A DNA stretch of 54,727 nucleotides, taken from the NCBI GenBank assembly GCA_944324135.1, contig CALUVE010000012.1:1-54727 (forward strand), given 5' to 3'. The notes below the pieces were generated by a model. It worked only from the letters and a program-made list of their open reading frames with translations. It searched no databases and had not been told where the DNA came from. Below, piece by piece: positions 1 through 7,141 of this stretch. The position numbers and the translations under genes are program-made. How positions within the stretch are numbered: position 1 is the first letter of the stretch; the number at the start of each line of letters is the position of its first letter. This DNA comes from Candidatus Gastranaerophilales bacterium. Lineage in GTDB: Bacteria > Cyanobacteriota > Vampirovibrionia > Gastranaerophilales > Gastranaerophilaceae.

Positions 1-2634
1 AAGTCAAGTCTGGTTGACAACGCAGAGCAATTGGAATTGCTTATTGAAAGAGTTAAGAAAGCTCAAAAAATTTACTCTACATTTACTCAGGAACAAGTTG
101 ATGCAATCTTCAAAGCAGCTGCTACTGCAGCAGATAAAGCACGTATTCCTTTAGCAAGAATGGCTGTTGAAGAAACAGGAATGGGTGTTTTAGAAGATAA
201 AATTATCAAAAACCACTTTGCATCAGAATACATTTACAACAAACACAAAAATGCAAAAACTTGCGGAATCATCAAAGAAGACAAAACAAACGGGATTAAA
301 ACTGTTGCAGAACCTTTAGGGGTAATCGCAGGTATCATTCCTACAACCAACCCTACATCAACTGCAATTTTCAAATCTTTGATTGCATTGAAAACAAGAA
401 ACGCAATCATCTTCTCACCGCACCCAAGAGCTACAAAATGCACAATCGCTGCAGCTAAATTAGTACTTGATGCAGCTGTAAAAGCAGGTGCTCCGGAAGA
501 TATCATCGGATGGATTGATGTTCCGTCAATTGAACTTTCTAACCAATTAATGAAACACGAATCAATCGCCTGCATACTTGCAACCGGCGGCCCTGGTATG
601 GTTAAAGCAGCTTACTCTTCAGGCAACCCGGCATTAGGTGTCGGCCCTGGTAACGCAGCAGCTGTTATTGATGAAACAGCTGATATTAAAATGGCAGTTT
701 CTTCAATCATTATGTCAAAAACTTTTGATAACGGTATGATTTGTGCATCTGAACAATCAGTTATCGTAGTTGACAAAGTTTATGAAGAAGTTAAAAAAGA
801 ATTCATCTACAGAGGCTGCCACCTTTTGAGCGCTGCAGATGAAAAGAAAATGATTGCATTGCCGTTTATTGATCCGAAACGCGGTACTGCACACCCTGCT
901 ATTGTTGGTCAACCGGCTCGCAAAATTGCTGAACTTTCAGGATTTGAAGTTCCGGAAAATACAAAAGTTCTGCTTGCTGAAAGACCTACAGTTGATTGGG
1001 AAGATCCGTTCTCAAGAGAAAAATTGTCACCGATTTTGACAATGTACAAAGCAAAAGATTTTGAAGACGCTACTGAAATGGCATATGAATTAGTATCAAA
1101 AGGCGGTGCAGGTCACTCTGCAGACCTTTACACAGATACTCGCCGTCAGGACAGAGTTGACAAATTCTCTGAAAAAATGCCTGCTTGCCGTGTTCTGATT
1201 AACTCACCATCAGCTCAAGGCGGTATCGGTGACTTATACAACTTCAAACTTGAACCGTCATTATCTCTCGGCTGCGGTTCTTGGGGTAAAAACGCTATCT
1301 CTGGTAACATCGGAGTTGAAAACTTATTGAACTACAAGACAGTTGCAGAAAGGAGAGAAAATATGCTCTGGTTTAAAGTTCCGCCGAAAGTTTACTTCAA
1401 AAGAGGTGCAGTTGACCTTGCTCTCCGTGAACTTGAAGGCAAAAAACGCGCCTTTATTGTAACTGACAGATTCTTGTTCAATTCCGGCGCTGTAGACAGC
1501 ATCGTTAATGTATTGGATGAAATCGGTATTGACCACCAGATTTTCTTCGACGTAAAACCGGATCCTACATTATCTACAATCAATCAGGCTATGGAAATCA
1601 TCAGACCGTATGAACCGGATGTTATCATTTCACTCGGCGGCGGTTCTCCGATGGATGCTGCTAAGATTATGTGGCTGATGTATGAACAACCTGATACTGT
1701 ATTCGAAGATATCTCTATGAGATTCATGGATATCAGAAAGAGAATTTGCAGAATCCCTGAATTAGGCAAGAAAGCTACAATGGTTGCTATCCCGACTACA
1801 TCAGGTACAGGTTCAGAAGTTACACCGTTTGCTATCATTACTGATGATGAAACTCACGTAAAATATGCAATCGCAGATTATGCTCTGACACCTAATATGG
1901 CTATCATTGACCCGAATTATGTAGACGGTATGCCAAAAGGCTTGACAGCTGCATCTGGTATTGACGCACTTGTTCACGCTATTGAAGCTTACGTTTCAGC
2001 AATGGCTACTAACTTCACAAATTCAAATGCCTTAGAAGCTGCAAAACTTGTATTCAGATACCTTGAAAGATCTTGGTCTGAAGGTGCAAACGATCCTATC
2101 GCAAGAGAAAAAATGCACTATGCCGCAACAATTGCAGGTATGGCATTTGCAAACGCTTTCTTAGGACTTTGCCACTCTATGGCTCACAAACTCGGTGCTA
2201 CATTCAACGTACCGCACGGTGTTGCTAACGCATTGTTAATCAGACAGGTAATCAAATACAACGCTGTCGATTGTCCGAAAAAACAATGTATCTTCCCGCA
2301 ATACAAGTTCCCGAATGCTAAGGCTAAATACGGTCAAATTGCTGACGAACTTGGCTTAGGCGGTAAAAACGATGATGAAAAAGTTGAATTGCTGATTGCT
2401 GCTATCGACAAATTGATGAAAGCTATCAATCTGCCAAATTCAATTAAAGACTTCGGCGTTAAAGAAGATGACTTCTACGCAAAATTAGACCACATGGTTG
2501 AACTTGCATTCGACGACCAGTGCACAGGCGCTAACCCTGCATATCCGTTGATGGAAGACATCAAAGCTATTTATATTGACGCATTCAACGGTGTAGTAAG
2601 AGATTACTATCCGTCAGCTAAAAAATCAAAATAA
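1..2634 (+). CDS. adhE: Bifunctional acetaldehyde-CoA/alcohol dehydrogenase AdhE (5' end cut by window edge)
   Basis: AdhE reduces acetyl-CoA to acetaldehyde and then to ethanol, re-oxidising two NADH in fermentation; the family forms cytoplasmic filaments called spirosomes. The reading frame is open from base 1 (KSSLVDNAEQLELLIERV), so only a few N-terminal codons are missing; a start at the TTG at 31 would cut into the conserved first helix. The N-terminal half is an aldehyde dehydrogenase with the catalytic Cys in NGMICASEQS (codon at 742-744). The C-terminal half is an iron-type alcohol dehydrogenase with GGGSPMDAAK, the His of SGIDALVHAIEAY, CHSMAHKLG and PHGVANALL for metal binding. The two halves are joined as in typical full-length family members of about 860-890 residues. 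The gene ends at a strong hairpin terminator. Identification is secure. Confidence 0.97.
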   Translation, partial: KSSLVDNAEQLELLIERVKKAQKIYSTFTQEQVDAIFKAAATAADKARIPLARMAVEETGMGVLEDKIIKNHFASEYIYNKHKNAKTCGIIKEDKTNGIKTVAEPLGVIAGIIPTTNPTSTAIFKSLIALKTRNAIIFSPHPRATKCTIAAAKLVLDAAVKAGAPEDIIGWIDVPSIELSNQLMKHESIACILATGGPGMVKAAYSSGNPALGVGPGNAAAVIDETADIKMAVSSIIMSKTFDNGMICASEQSVIVVDKVYEEVKKEFIYRGCHLLSAADEKKMIALPFIDPKRGTAHPAIVGQPARKIAELSGFEVPENTKVLLAERPTVDWEDPFSREKLSPILTMYKAKDFEDATEMAYELVSKGGAGHSADLYTDTRRQDRVDKFSEKMPACRVLINSPSAQGGIGDLYNFKLEPSLSLGCGSWGKNAISGNIGVENLLNYKTVAERRENMLWFKVPPKVYFKRGAVDLALRELEGKKRAFIVTDRFLFNSGAVDSIVNVLDEIGIDHQIFFDVKPDPTLSTINQAMEIIRPYEPDVIISLGGGSPMDAAKIMWLMYEQPDTVFEDISMRFMDIRKRICRIPELGKKATMVAIPTTSGTGSEVTPFAIITDDETHVKYAIADYALTPNMAIIDPNYVDGMPKGLTAASGIDALVHAIEAYVSAMATNFTNSNALEAAKLVFRYLERSWSEGANDPIAREKMHYAATIAGMAFANAFLGLCHSMAHKLGATFNVPHGVANALLIRQVIKYNAVDCPKKQCIFPQYKFPNAKAKYGQIADELGLGGKNDDEKVELLIAAIDKLMKAINLPNSIKDFGVKEDDFYAKLDHMVELAFDDQCTGANPAYPLMEDIKAIYIDAFNGVVRDYYPSAKKSK

Positions 2635-2654
2635 TAGCTGTATAATATACTGAA

Positions 2655-2690
2655 AATAACCGTCAATTAAAACTTGGCGGTTATTTTTTT
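2655..2690 (+). terminator. Rho-independent terminator after adhE
   Basis: AATAACCGTC (2655-2664) pairs with GGCGGTTATT (2676-2685), with one G-T pair and an 11-nt loop, and is followed by a T run. It lies about 20 bases past the adhE stop. Confidence 0.9.
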
Positions 2691-2769
2691 GTGTGGAATT
2701 TGTTATCTTAGATAGCAAAAAAAATTTTCATCAGTTTTTAATAACATAACATTTAGAAAGAGGTGTATC

Positions 2770-3305
2770 TTGAGTAATAAAGTAAATAATTTTACAATAT
2801 TTTTAAACTATTTTACTCCGGTTGGCAGATTCGCAAATCAAGAGATAAAAAATTTGCGTTCAGTATGCTCTAACCCCCCGTCTATCAAAAAAGATTATGC
2901 TGTGATACGATAGTACTTCAACATGACGAATGCTGGAAAAATGTTCACAAGTCTACAACCGTAATGCTTGACTCCAAAGGTGCTAAGAATATCACAACCA
3001 GAGAAAAAATACATTTTAAAGGCGGTTTTGACCTGCTGACAATTATTAAAAAAGGATTTTTCGGCGAGAAAACAAAATTTGAAAAGCAAGTATTATATAA
3101 CACCGAAAACGGAAAAATAGAAGAAAAAGCGACAAAATATATAAGTCTTGATGGTCCGTCAAACCTGACAGTAAAATCTTCTGCCGCGAGAAAATCTGTA
3201 TTTCCTTCCACTCGCCTCGGGGGGTCTATTCATCCGGCTGTAGCAGAAAGAGAAATATTAGAAAACGGTGATGTTGTCTACACCGAAGCGTATCCATACC
3301 GTTAA
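2770..3305 (+). pseudogene. Taxon-restricted unknown protein, interrupted by a frameshift
   Basis: I do not recognise a family. A TTG start at 2770, preceded by AGAAAGAGG, opens a frame reading MSNKVNNFTIFLNYF and on through TPVGRFANQEIKNLR to a TAG at 2911. The next frame is open from upstream of that stop (IVLQHDECWKNVHKST) through LDSKGAKNITTREKIHFKGG to 3305, where it ends in DVVYTEAYPYR. The two pieces look like one protein of about 178 residues with a single lost base somewhere near 2895-2912. A six-A run (2887-2892) lies just upstream, so an indel or sequencing error, transcript slippage or programmed shifting are all possible. If no shift occurs, the downstream part could start at the ATG at 2964 (113 residues). 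No signal peptide or membrane segment is visible. Confidence 0.6.
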
Positions 3306-3362
3306 AATTATAAAATAACCAATGGTTGAAAACTGGCGGGGGCTTTTGGGGATGAGAAAATG

Positions 3363-4107
3363 TTAGTCCCAGTGCTTATTCCCTACCTTAATTTTTTCCC
3401 ATTCTTCATCAGTAAGTTCACGATGCAGATAGTCCATATTGCCCATTTTTAACACCCACGTTGCGCATGCTCCGCCTGACCACCAGGCAGCACTTTCTGT
3501 CACTGAGCATGAACGCCTTGAAACCCACCATAAATCATACCATTCAACTACAACTTTATTGGGTTCTAAAAATAAGAGAAAAACATCTTTCCCCAGCACG
3601 TTAGGTTTTTGTTGTCCGTTAACATCTACAATCAAACCTACGAAATAGTGATTTTCGCCATATTCCTGGTCATTTTCAACATCTTCACCCTGTCCGTTGG
3701 CGGCTGTTTTCATAAGAGAAATTATAGTGCCGTTATTTAGTACAAACCCGTAATTCGATGAACTATTTCATCCCGGGGGCAAAAACACCAACCCCATCAA
3801 GCTCTTTTATGGCATAATTAAATCTTTTATCCGATACAAGCGGTTTTTGAATATAATCTTTCAAATAATTAAAATACCGCTCTGCTCTTTGATCATCTGT
3901 ACCATTATGATTCCATTCGGCAGAAACTCCATACTCATTTGAAGCCATCAAATAGGCCTGTGACAAGACCGCTGCTGTGTGTTTTAATCGTGTAATCCAA
4001 ACTCTTTCCTGAAATTCAGAAATCAATGTCGGCAAAACCATTGCTGCCACTACGCCAATAATGCCCAGTGTAATTAACACTTCTGCTAATGTGAATGCAC
4101 GCCTCAT
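3363..4107 (-). pseudogene. Type IV pilin-like prepilin, frameshifted in the middle
   Basis: The N-terminus MRRAFTLAEVLITLGIIG is a type III (prepilin) signal: a short basic leader, a cleavage site before the hydrophobic helix, and Glu at mature position 5. It reads in frame to a TAG at 3763-3765 after VFAPGMK. Dropping one base there continues the protein (SSSNYGFVLNNGTIISLMKT) straight into the second open stretch, which ends at 3363 with Cys-containing SRRSCSVTES and GGACATWVLKMGNMDYL. The shift therefore breaks one gene of about 248 residues. The downstream piece alone would lack the pilin helix and a credible start. Pilin-like proteins of this kind are usually exported pseudopilins or minor pilins. 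A second copy with nearly the same N-terminus starts at 54633. A real mutation and a sequencing error are both possible. Confidence 0.75.
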
Positions 4108-4150
4108 GTATCACCGCCTTTACTGGTAATAATCCAGTAAAATTAGTCAA

Positions 4151-4369
4151 GTGAACGAAAATGAACTTTATGCAAAATTAGGGAAGAGAATAAAAAAACT
4201 CCGGCAAAATGCGAACTTGACGCAAGAAAAACTTGCAGAAAAAAGCGGGATAAGTCTGGACTACCTCGGTAAAATTGAAGTTAACATAAACAAACCGGGA
4301 TTAAAAACACTGATAAAAGTTGCCAATGCATTAGATATATCTATAAAAGCTTTATTTGACTTTGATTAA
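4151..4369 (+). CDS. XRE-family helix-turn-helix regulator, 72 residues
   Basis: This is a single-domain Cro/C1-type DNA-binding protein. LGKRIKKLRQNANLTQEKLA followed by EKSGISLDYLGKIEV and PGLKTLIKVANALDI matches the five-helix HTH_3 fold, with TQEKLAEKSGIS as the helix-turn-helix. It has no sensor or dimerisation extension. The start is the GTG at 4151, and no clear ribosome site precedes it. It lies back to back with the broken prepilin gene (44 bases between starts), so it could act on that promoter, but the sequence does not prove this. The target is unknown. Confidence 0.85.
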   Translation: MNENELYAKLGKRIKKLRQNANLTQEKLAEKSGISLDYLGKIEVNINKPGLKTLIKVANALDISIKALFDFD

Positions 4370-4428
4370 GTCGTGGACTTATATAGCAAATTTTACAAAA
4401 AATTTTTCAAAACTGCGTCATACTGAGT

Positions 4429-4470
4429 ACTCTGCCGAACAAAACGATTAAGTATCGTTTTGTGAGAGGT
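4429..4470. repeat. Hairpin repeat element, copy 1
   Basis: ACTCTGCCGA (4429-4438) is followed by a perfect 10-bp stem, ACAAAACGAT/ATCGTTTTGT (4439-4448 with 4454-4463, loop TAAGT), then GAGAGGT (4464-4470). The flanks can pair too (CTCT with AGAG). The same flanks enclose a different stem at 4957-5002. Confidence 0.7.
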
Positions 4471-4491
4471 TGAAGTATCTAAATAAGAAAG

Positions 4492-4520
4492 ATTCTTCGG
4501 GCTAAAGCCCTCAGAATGAC
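4492..4520. repeat. Palindromic intergenic repeat ending in GAATGACA
   Basis: ATTCTTCGGGC (4492-4502) pairs with GCCCTCAGAAT around a TAAA loop, apart from a TC/TC mismatch. It ends in GAATGACA, like the longer palindromic repeat at 23389-23467. This looks like a dispersed, non-coding intergenic repeat. Confidence 0.6.
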
Positions 4521-4573
4521 AGACTTTTAATAGTAGTTGTGTAATTTGCTACATAAGTCACTTTCACGGTGGC

Positions 4574-4602
4574 TTGACATGCTGCCATGTCTTTTTTATG
4601 AT
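4574..4602 (+). promoter_or_regulatory. Sigma-70 promoter of tRNA-Cys
   Basis: TTGACA (4574-4579), a 17-base spacer and TATGAT (4597-4602). The expected transcript start is near 4609, nine bases before the tRNA. Confidence 0.8.
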
Positions 4603-4617
4603 AGAGTAACGAGGAAT

Positions 4618-4688
4618 GGCGACATGGCCAAGTGGTAAGGCAGAAGCCTGCAAAGCTTTTACCCCCGGTTCGAATCCGGGTGTCGCCT
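4618..4688 (+). tRNA. tRNA-Cys (anticodon GCA)
   Basis: The acceptor arms GGCGACA/TGTCGCC pair fully. There is a D arm with GGTAA, an anticodon loop CTGCAAA giving GCA, and a T arm CCGGG/CCCGG around TTCGAAT. CCA is not encoded. A consensus promoter precedes it, and a small-protein gene follows within about 20 bases, possibly on the same transcript. Confidence 0.97.
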
Positions 4689-4710
4689 TTTTTATATTAG
4701 GAGGTTAACT

Positions 4711-4938
4711 ATGGGCAAAATATTCGGAATTTCAGACAATCCTGTTTCTACAATAGATAAAGCTCTTAAGCCTCTTACTTTAAAAAAGCCGGCGGAATCT
4801 GTCAAAATACTTCCTAAGGCTCAAGATACAACTGATAAATTTATTTCATCAGAAAAACCGCATACGTCAAATCCGTTTATAAAAATGCGGAACGGTATCG
4901 GTAAATTAATGGCACATTTCAGTAAAAAACAAAGTTAA
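4711..4938 (+). CDS. Small unknown protein, 75 residues
   Basis: I do not recognise a family. A strong AGGAGG (4700-4705) sits six bases before the ATG, which is good evidence of translation. The product is basic (MGKIFGISDNPVSTIDKALK at the start, KLMAHFSKKQS at the end) and rich in Lys, Pro and Ser. It has no signal peptide, membrane segment or Cys. It lies directly after tRNA-Cys with no visible terminator between them, so it may be co-transcribed. It is one of several small, probably lineage-specific genes in this window with strong ribosome sites. Confidence 0.75.
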   Translation: MGKIFGISDNPVSTIDKALKPLTLKKPAESVKILPKAQDTTDKFISSEKPHTSNPFIKMRNGIGKLMAHFSKKQS

Positions 4939-4945
4939 ATTACCT

Positions 4946-4956
4946 GGGCGATTAGC
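4946..4956 (+). repeat. Copy of the tRNA-Val 5' end
   Basis: GGGCGATTAGC is identical to the first 11 bases of tRNA-Val (5057-5067), 111 bases downstream. It runs straight into the second hairpin element, so the rest of a tRNA is missing. Confidence 0.5.
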
Positions 4957-5020
4957 ACTCTGCCGACGAAAATATGACTAAATGTCATATTTGAGGAGAG
5001 GTAAGGTAGCGCGCGCTACC
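4957..5020. repeat. Hairpin repeat element copy 2, plus an adjoining 16-bp palindrome
   Basis: ACTCTGCCGA (4957-4966) and GAGAGGT (4996-5002) match copy 1, but the enclosed stem is AAATATGAC/GTCATATTT (4970-4978 with 4984-4992), unlike copy 1. It is followed at 5005-5020 by the perfect palindrome GGTAGCGCGCGCTACC. Confidence 0.65.
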
Positions 5021-5056
5021 AACAAGCCCATTTTGATAATTTAATATCTTTTACAA

Positions 5057-5129
5057 GGGCGATTAGCGCAGTTGGTAGCGCATCACATTGACGTTGTGAG
5101 GGTCACGTGTTCGAGTCACGTATCGCCCA
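5057..5129 (+). tRNA. tRNA-Val (anticodon GAC)
   Basis: The acceptor arms GGGCGAT/ATCGCCC pair fully with discriminator A. The D arm is GCGC...GCGC and the anticodon stem is TCACA/TGTGA around TTGACGT. The T arm is ACGTG/CACGT around TTCGAGT. CCA is not encoded. Fragments of both its ends lie nearby (4946-4956 and 5274-5290). Confidence 0.97.
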
Positions 5130-5135
5130 AATGAG

Positions 5136-5163
5136 GACTCCCCTTTATCGGGAGTCTTTTTTT
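5136..5163 (+). terminator. Terminator of tRNA-Val
   Basis: GACTCCC (5136-5142) pairs with GGGAGTC (5150-5156), followed by seven T. Confidence 0.9.
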
Positions 5164-5175
5164 ATTGTCGACTCG

Positions 5176-5264
5176 AACAGGTTTGTTTGCTCTCGAAGTC
5201 GCAAACAAACGGTGTTCTACCCGTACGAGTATCCAGCCTCGTTAGGCTCGTGTAGCTCGCCTAC
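5176..5264. repeat. Three hairpins between the duplicated tRNA ends
   Basis: GTTTGTTTGC (5181-5190) pairs perfectly with GCAAACAAAC (5201-5210), and the stem extends with a bulge through GAACA/GTGTTC. It is followed by AGCCT/AGGCT (5235-5248, loop CGTT) and GTAG/CTAC (5252-5264). No protein or tRNA fold fits this stretch. Confidence 0.6.
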
Positions 5265-5296
5265 GATGCCGGAGAGTCACGTATCGCCCAAATAAG

Positions 5297-5324
5297 GACT
5301 CCCCTTTATCGGGAGTCTTTTTTT
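5297..5324 (+). terminator. Second copy of the tRNA-Val terminator
   Basis: The same GACTCCC/GGGAGTC hairpin and T7 tail as 5136-5163. It overlaps the last codons of the opposite-strand DUF4186 gene and has little T-rich tail on the minus side, so it mainly serves the plus strand. Confidence 0.75.
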
Positions 5325-5668
5325 ATTTGCTGCTGTTTTATCCATTCCATAATCAGTCCAACCAAATATTCCTGCTGTGTGGGGGTAAGTTCACAATTTT
5401 TAGGGAATTTATGCCATTTGTTGATACATCCGCGGCAGCAGCAGGCTGTAGCGTGCTGTGCTACGAAAACAGGATGTCCTCTCATCGGTGTCTGTTTCCC
5501 GTCGTTTTTTATGGCTGCAGGCGATATTCTTTTTGTAATGAAATCGCGGGCATGAGATTGGATTACGTCAAGCCCTTTTTTGTTTATATATTCTATGTCA
5601 GCATCTTTCAGTCTGAATTTTCTCCTGAAATCTGATTTTGACAACCTATCTAAAATTTCTTCATACAT
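5306..5668 (-). CDS. DUF4186 family protein, 120 residues
   Basis: The central block GHPVFVAQHATACCCRGC followed by INKWHKFPKN is the hallmark of DUF4186, a small family with conserved His and Cys residues that look able to bind a metal; its function is unknown. The N-terminus (MYEEILDRLSKSDFRRKFRL) and the following helix also fit. The last residues (IKKDSR) and the stop codon lie inside the duplicated tRNA terminator, so the C-terminus was probably redefined when that sequence arrived. The gene starts about 20 bases past a terminator, with a possible -10 (TAGAAT) immediately before the ATG and no ribosome site. Confidence 0.85.
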   Translation of the reverse strand: MYEEILDRLSKSDFRRKFRLKDADIEYINKKGLDVIQSHARDFITKRISPAAIKNDGKQTPMRGHPVFVAQHATACCCRGCINKWHKFPKNCELTPTQQEYLVGLIMEWIKQQQIKKDSR

Positions 5669-5684
5669 ACCAATATTCTATCTC

Positions 5685-5710
5685 AAAAAAAAGAGCCTCA
5701 AATAAGGCTC
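5685..5710 (-). terminator. Minus-strand terminator upstream of the DUF4186 gene
   Basis: GAGCCT (5693-5698) pairs with AGGCTC (5705-5710). Read on the minus strand, the hairpin is followed by eight T (A run at 5685-5692). It stands about 130 bases beyond the gcvPA terminator, so it may end a short separate transcript or be a backup. Confidence 0.7.
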
Positions 5711-5840
5711 GTTGGAATTAAGAATAGCTGGAAGTATGAAAAAGATTTAATTATATTAAACGTAAAGTGTACACCTTATTCAATTACCTGACTTGGTAGT
5801 TTTTGTTGTGTATTATAAAAAGTTTTATATTTTGAACAGA

Positions 5841-5868
5841 AAAAATCCGCCTGATTCAAGGCGGATTT
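5841..5868 (-). terminator. Terminator of the gcvT-gcvH-gcvPA operon
   Basis: AAATCCGCCT pairs with AGGCGGATTT around GATTCA. On the minus strand it ends in a T run. It lies about 20 bases after the gcvPA stop. Confidence 0.85.
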
Positions 5869-5890
5869 AATACTCCTGTAATTCTTTTTT

Positions 5891-7141
5891 TTAAACAGAG
5901 GCTATGTATAAATCAATATCAGCCTCCGAAATCATTTCGGTTGCGGCAACAAGAATTCTGTTTTTATCAAGCTTTAATCCGCCTATGATGCCGGCTTTTT
6001 TAAGTCTGGCTAAAAATTCATCCGCATCATTAACCTGAATTACAAATTCGTTGAAAAAGTTCTTGTTTAAGGTTTTTATACCTTTAAAATCTGCAAGTTT
6101 TTCAGAAAGCATGTGCGCCATTTTAGCAGAAAGAAAACCTGCCTGTCTGAAACCTTTTTCTCCCATTAAGCTCAAATAAAGATTTGCGCAAAGTCCCATC
6201 AGTGCTTGATTTGAGCAAATATTGCTGGTTGCTTTTTCCCGTTTGATATGCTGTTCACGGGTTTGTATAGTTAGTGTGAATGCCTGGTTCCCGTCCGCAT
6301 CTATGGTTCTGCCGGCGAGTCGTCCTGGGAGTTGTCTTACGTATTTTTCTTTGCAAGCCATAAATCCGGCATGCGGACCTCCAAATGACATCGGAAGTCC
6401 TAGCGTCTGAATATCTCCTACAACAATATCAGCACCGTATTCTGACGGCGGTTTAAGGATTGATAAGGTAGAAACGTCAGTACATACAACAAGCAATGTA
6501 TCAACAGGTTTTATTTCTCTTATTTCTCCGTAAAAGTCAGGGGTTTGAACAAGAACACATGCGTAGTCAGATGTGTTCTCCGGTATAACAGCGTCAAACC
6601 ATTCTATTTCAATTCCGTTAGCGTGCGCGTAAGTTTTAATAACTTTGTTATACTCCGGATTAAGGTCATCAGAGACAAGAACCCGTTTGCATTTTTTTAT
6701 TCTTGATGCCATTAATAGTGCTTCAGCGCATGCAGTTCCGCCGTCATAAACAGTTGCGTTTGCAACATCCATACCTGTCAGGCGGCAAATCATTGTTTGA
6801 AATTCATACATAATTTGAAGAGTACCCTGAGCGATTTCCGGCTGATAGGGTGTGTATGCAGTCAGAAATTCAAACCGCCCAGCAATCTGTGAGATAGCCG
6901 CAGGGATAAATTTGTTATAGCATCCTGCACCAAGAAAGCTTATATAATCTGTTTTGTTCTTTTTTGCCAGCGATTTTATGTTTCTCTGGCATTCTAATTC
7001 GCTTAAAGCCTCGTCAAGCGTAAGTTCTGATGCTCTAGCCTGCGCCGGAATTTCTGAAAATAATTCCTCTATAGAAGAAACTCCGATAGCGTCCAGCATC
7101 TTTTTTTTGATTTCATCTGTATGTACTAAAAAATTTTTCAT
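5891..7141 (-). CDS. gcvPA: Glycine dehydrogenase (decarboxylating) subunit 1, GcvPA
   Basis: This is the N-terminal-half subunit of the P protein of the glycine cleavage system, which decarboxylates glycine and passes the aminomethyl group to lipoyl-GcvH. FLGAGCYNKFIPAAISQIA, TAYTPYQPEIAQGTLQ and ANATVYDGGTACAEALLMA are typical of the split-type subunit of about 440 residues; at 416 residues it is near full length. The PLP-lysine normally sits in subunit 2 (GcvPB), which is not found next to this gene: the stop is followed directly by a terminator. The start codon overlaps the gcvH stop by one base (TAATG), implying coupled translation. Confidence 0.95.
   Translation of the reverse strand: MKNFLVHTDEIKKKMLDAIGVSSIEELFSEIPAQARASELTLDEALSELECQRNIKSLAKKNKTDYISFLGAGCYNKFIPAAISQIAGRFEFLTAYTPYQPEIAQGTLQIMYEFQTMICRLTGMDVANATVYDGGTACAEALLMASRIKKCKRVLVSDDLNPEYNKVIKTYAHANGIEIEWFDAVIPENTSDYACVLVQTPDFYGEIREIKPVDTLLVVCTDVSTLSILKPPSEYGADIVVGDIQTLGLPMSFGGPHAGFMACKEKYVRQLPGRLAGRTIDADGNQAFTLTIQTREQHIKREKATSNICSNQALMGLCANLYLSLMGEKGFRQAGFLSAKMAHMLSEKLADFKGIKTLNKNFFNEFVIQVNDADEFLARLKKAGIIGGLKLDKNRILVAATEMISEADIDLYIASV

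Larger units (their letters stand above)
5113..5327 (+). repeat. 54-bp direct repeat of tRNA-Val 3' end plus terminator
   Basis: Bases 5113-5166 (last 17 bases of the tRNA, its terminator and ATT) recur at 5274-5327 with one mismatch (G5133 versus A5294). The copies are offset by 161 bases. The second copy has no tRNA body in front of it, only a hairpin-rich spacer. The arrangement could be a decayed tandem tRNA or an attachment-site-like duplication; no integrase is near. Confidence 0.85.

Noticed and set aside
3310-3362. Possible terminator after the frameshifted unknown gene
   Set aside because: AACCA/TGGTT pairs only five bases with almost no loop and has no T run.
3439-3648. Plus-strand reading frame opposite the prepilin C-terminal part
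   Set aside because: It is the antisense shadow of the minus-strand gene, which has the recognisable protein features.
5107-5295. A 62-codon plus-strand reading frame across tRNA-Val and the duplicated terminator
   Set aside because: It overlaps a tRNA and two terminators, has no ribosome site and is explained by the duplication.
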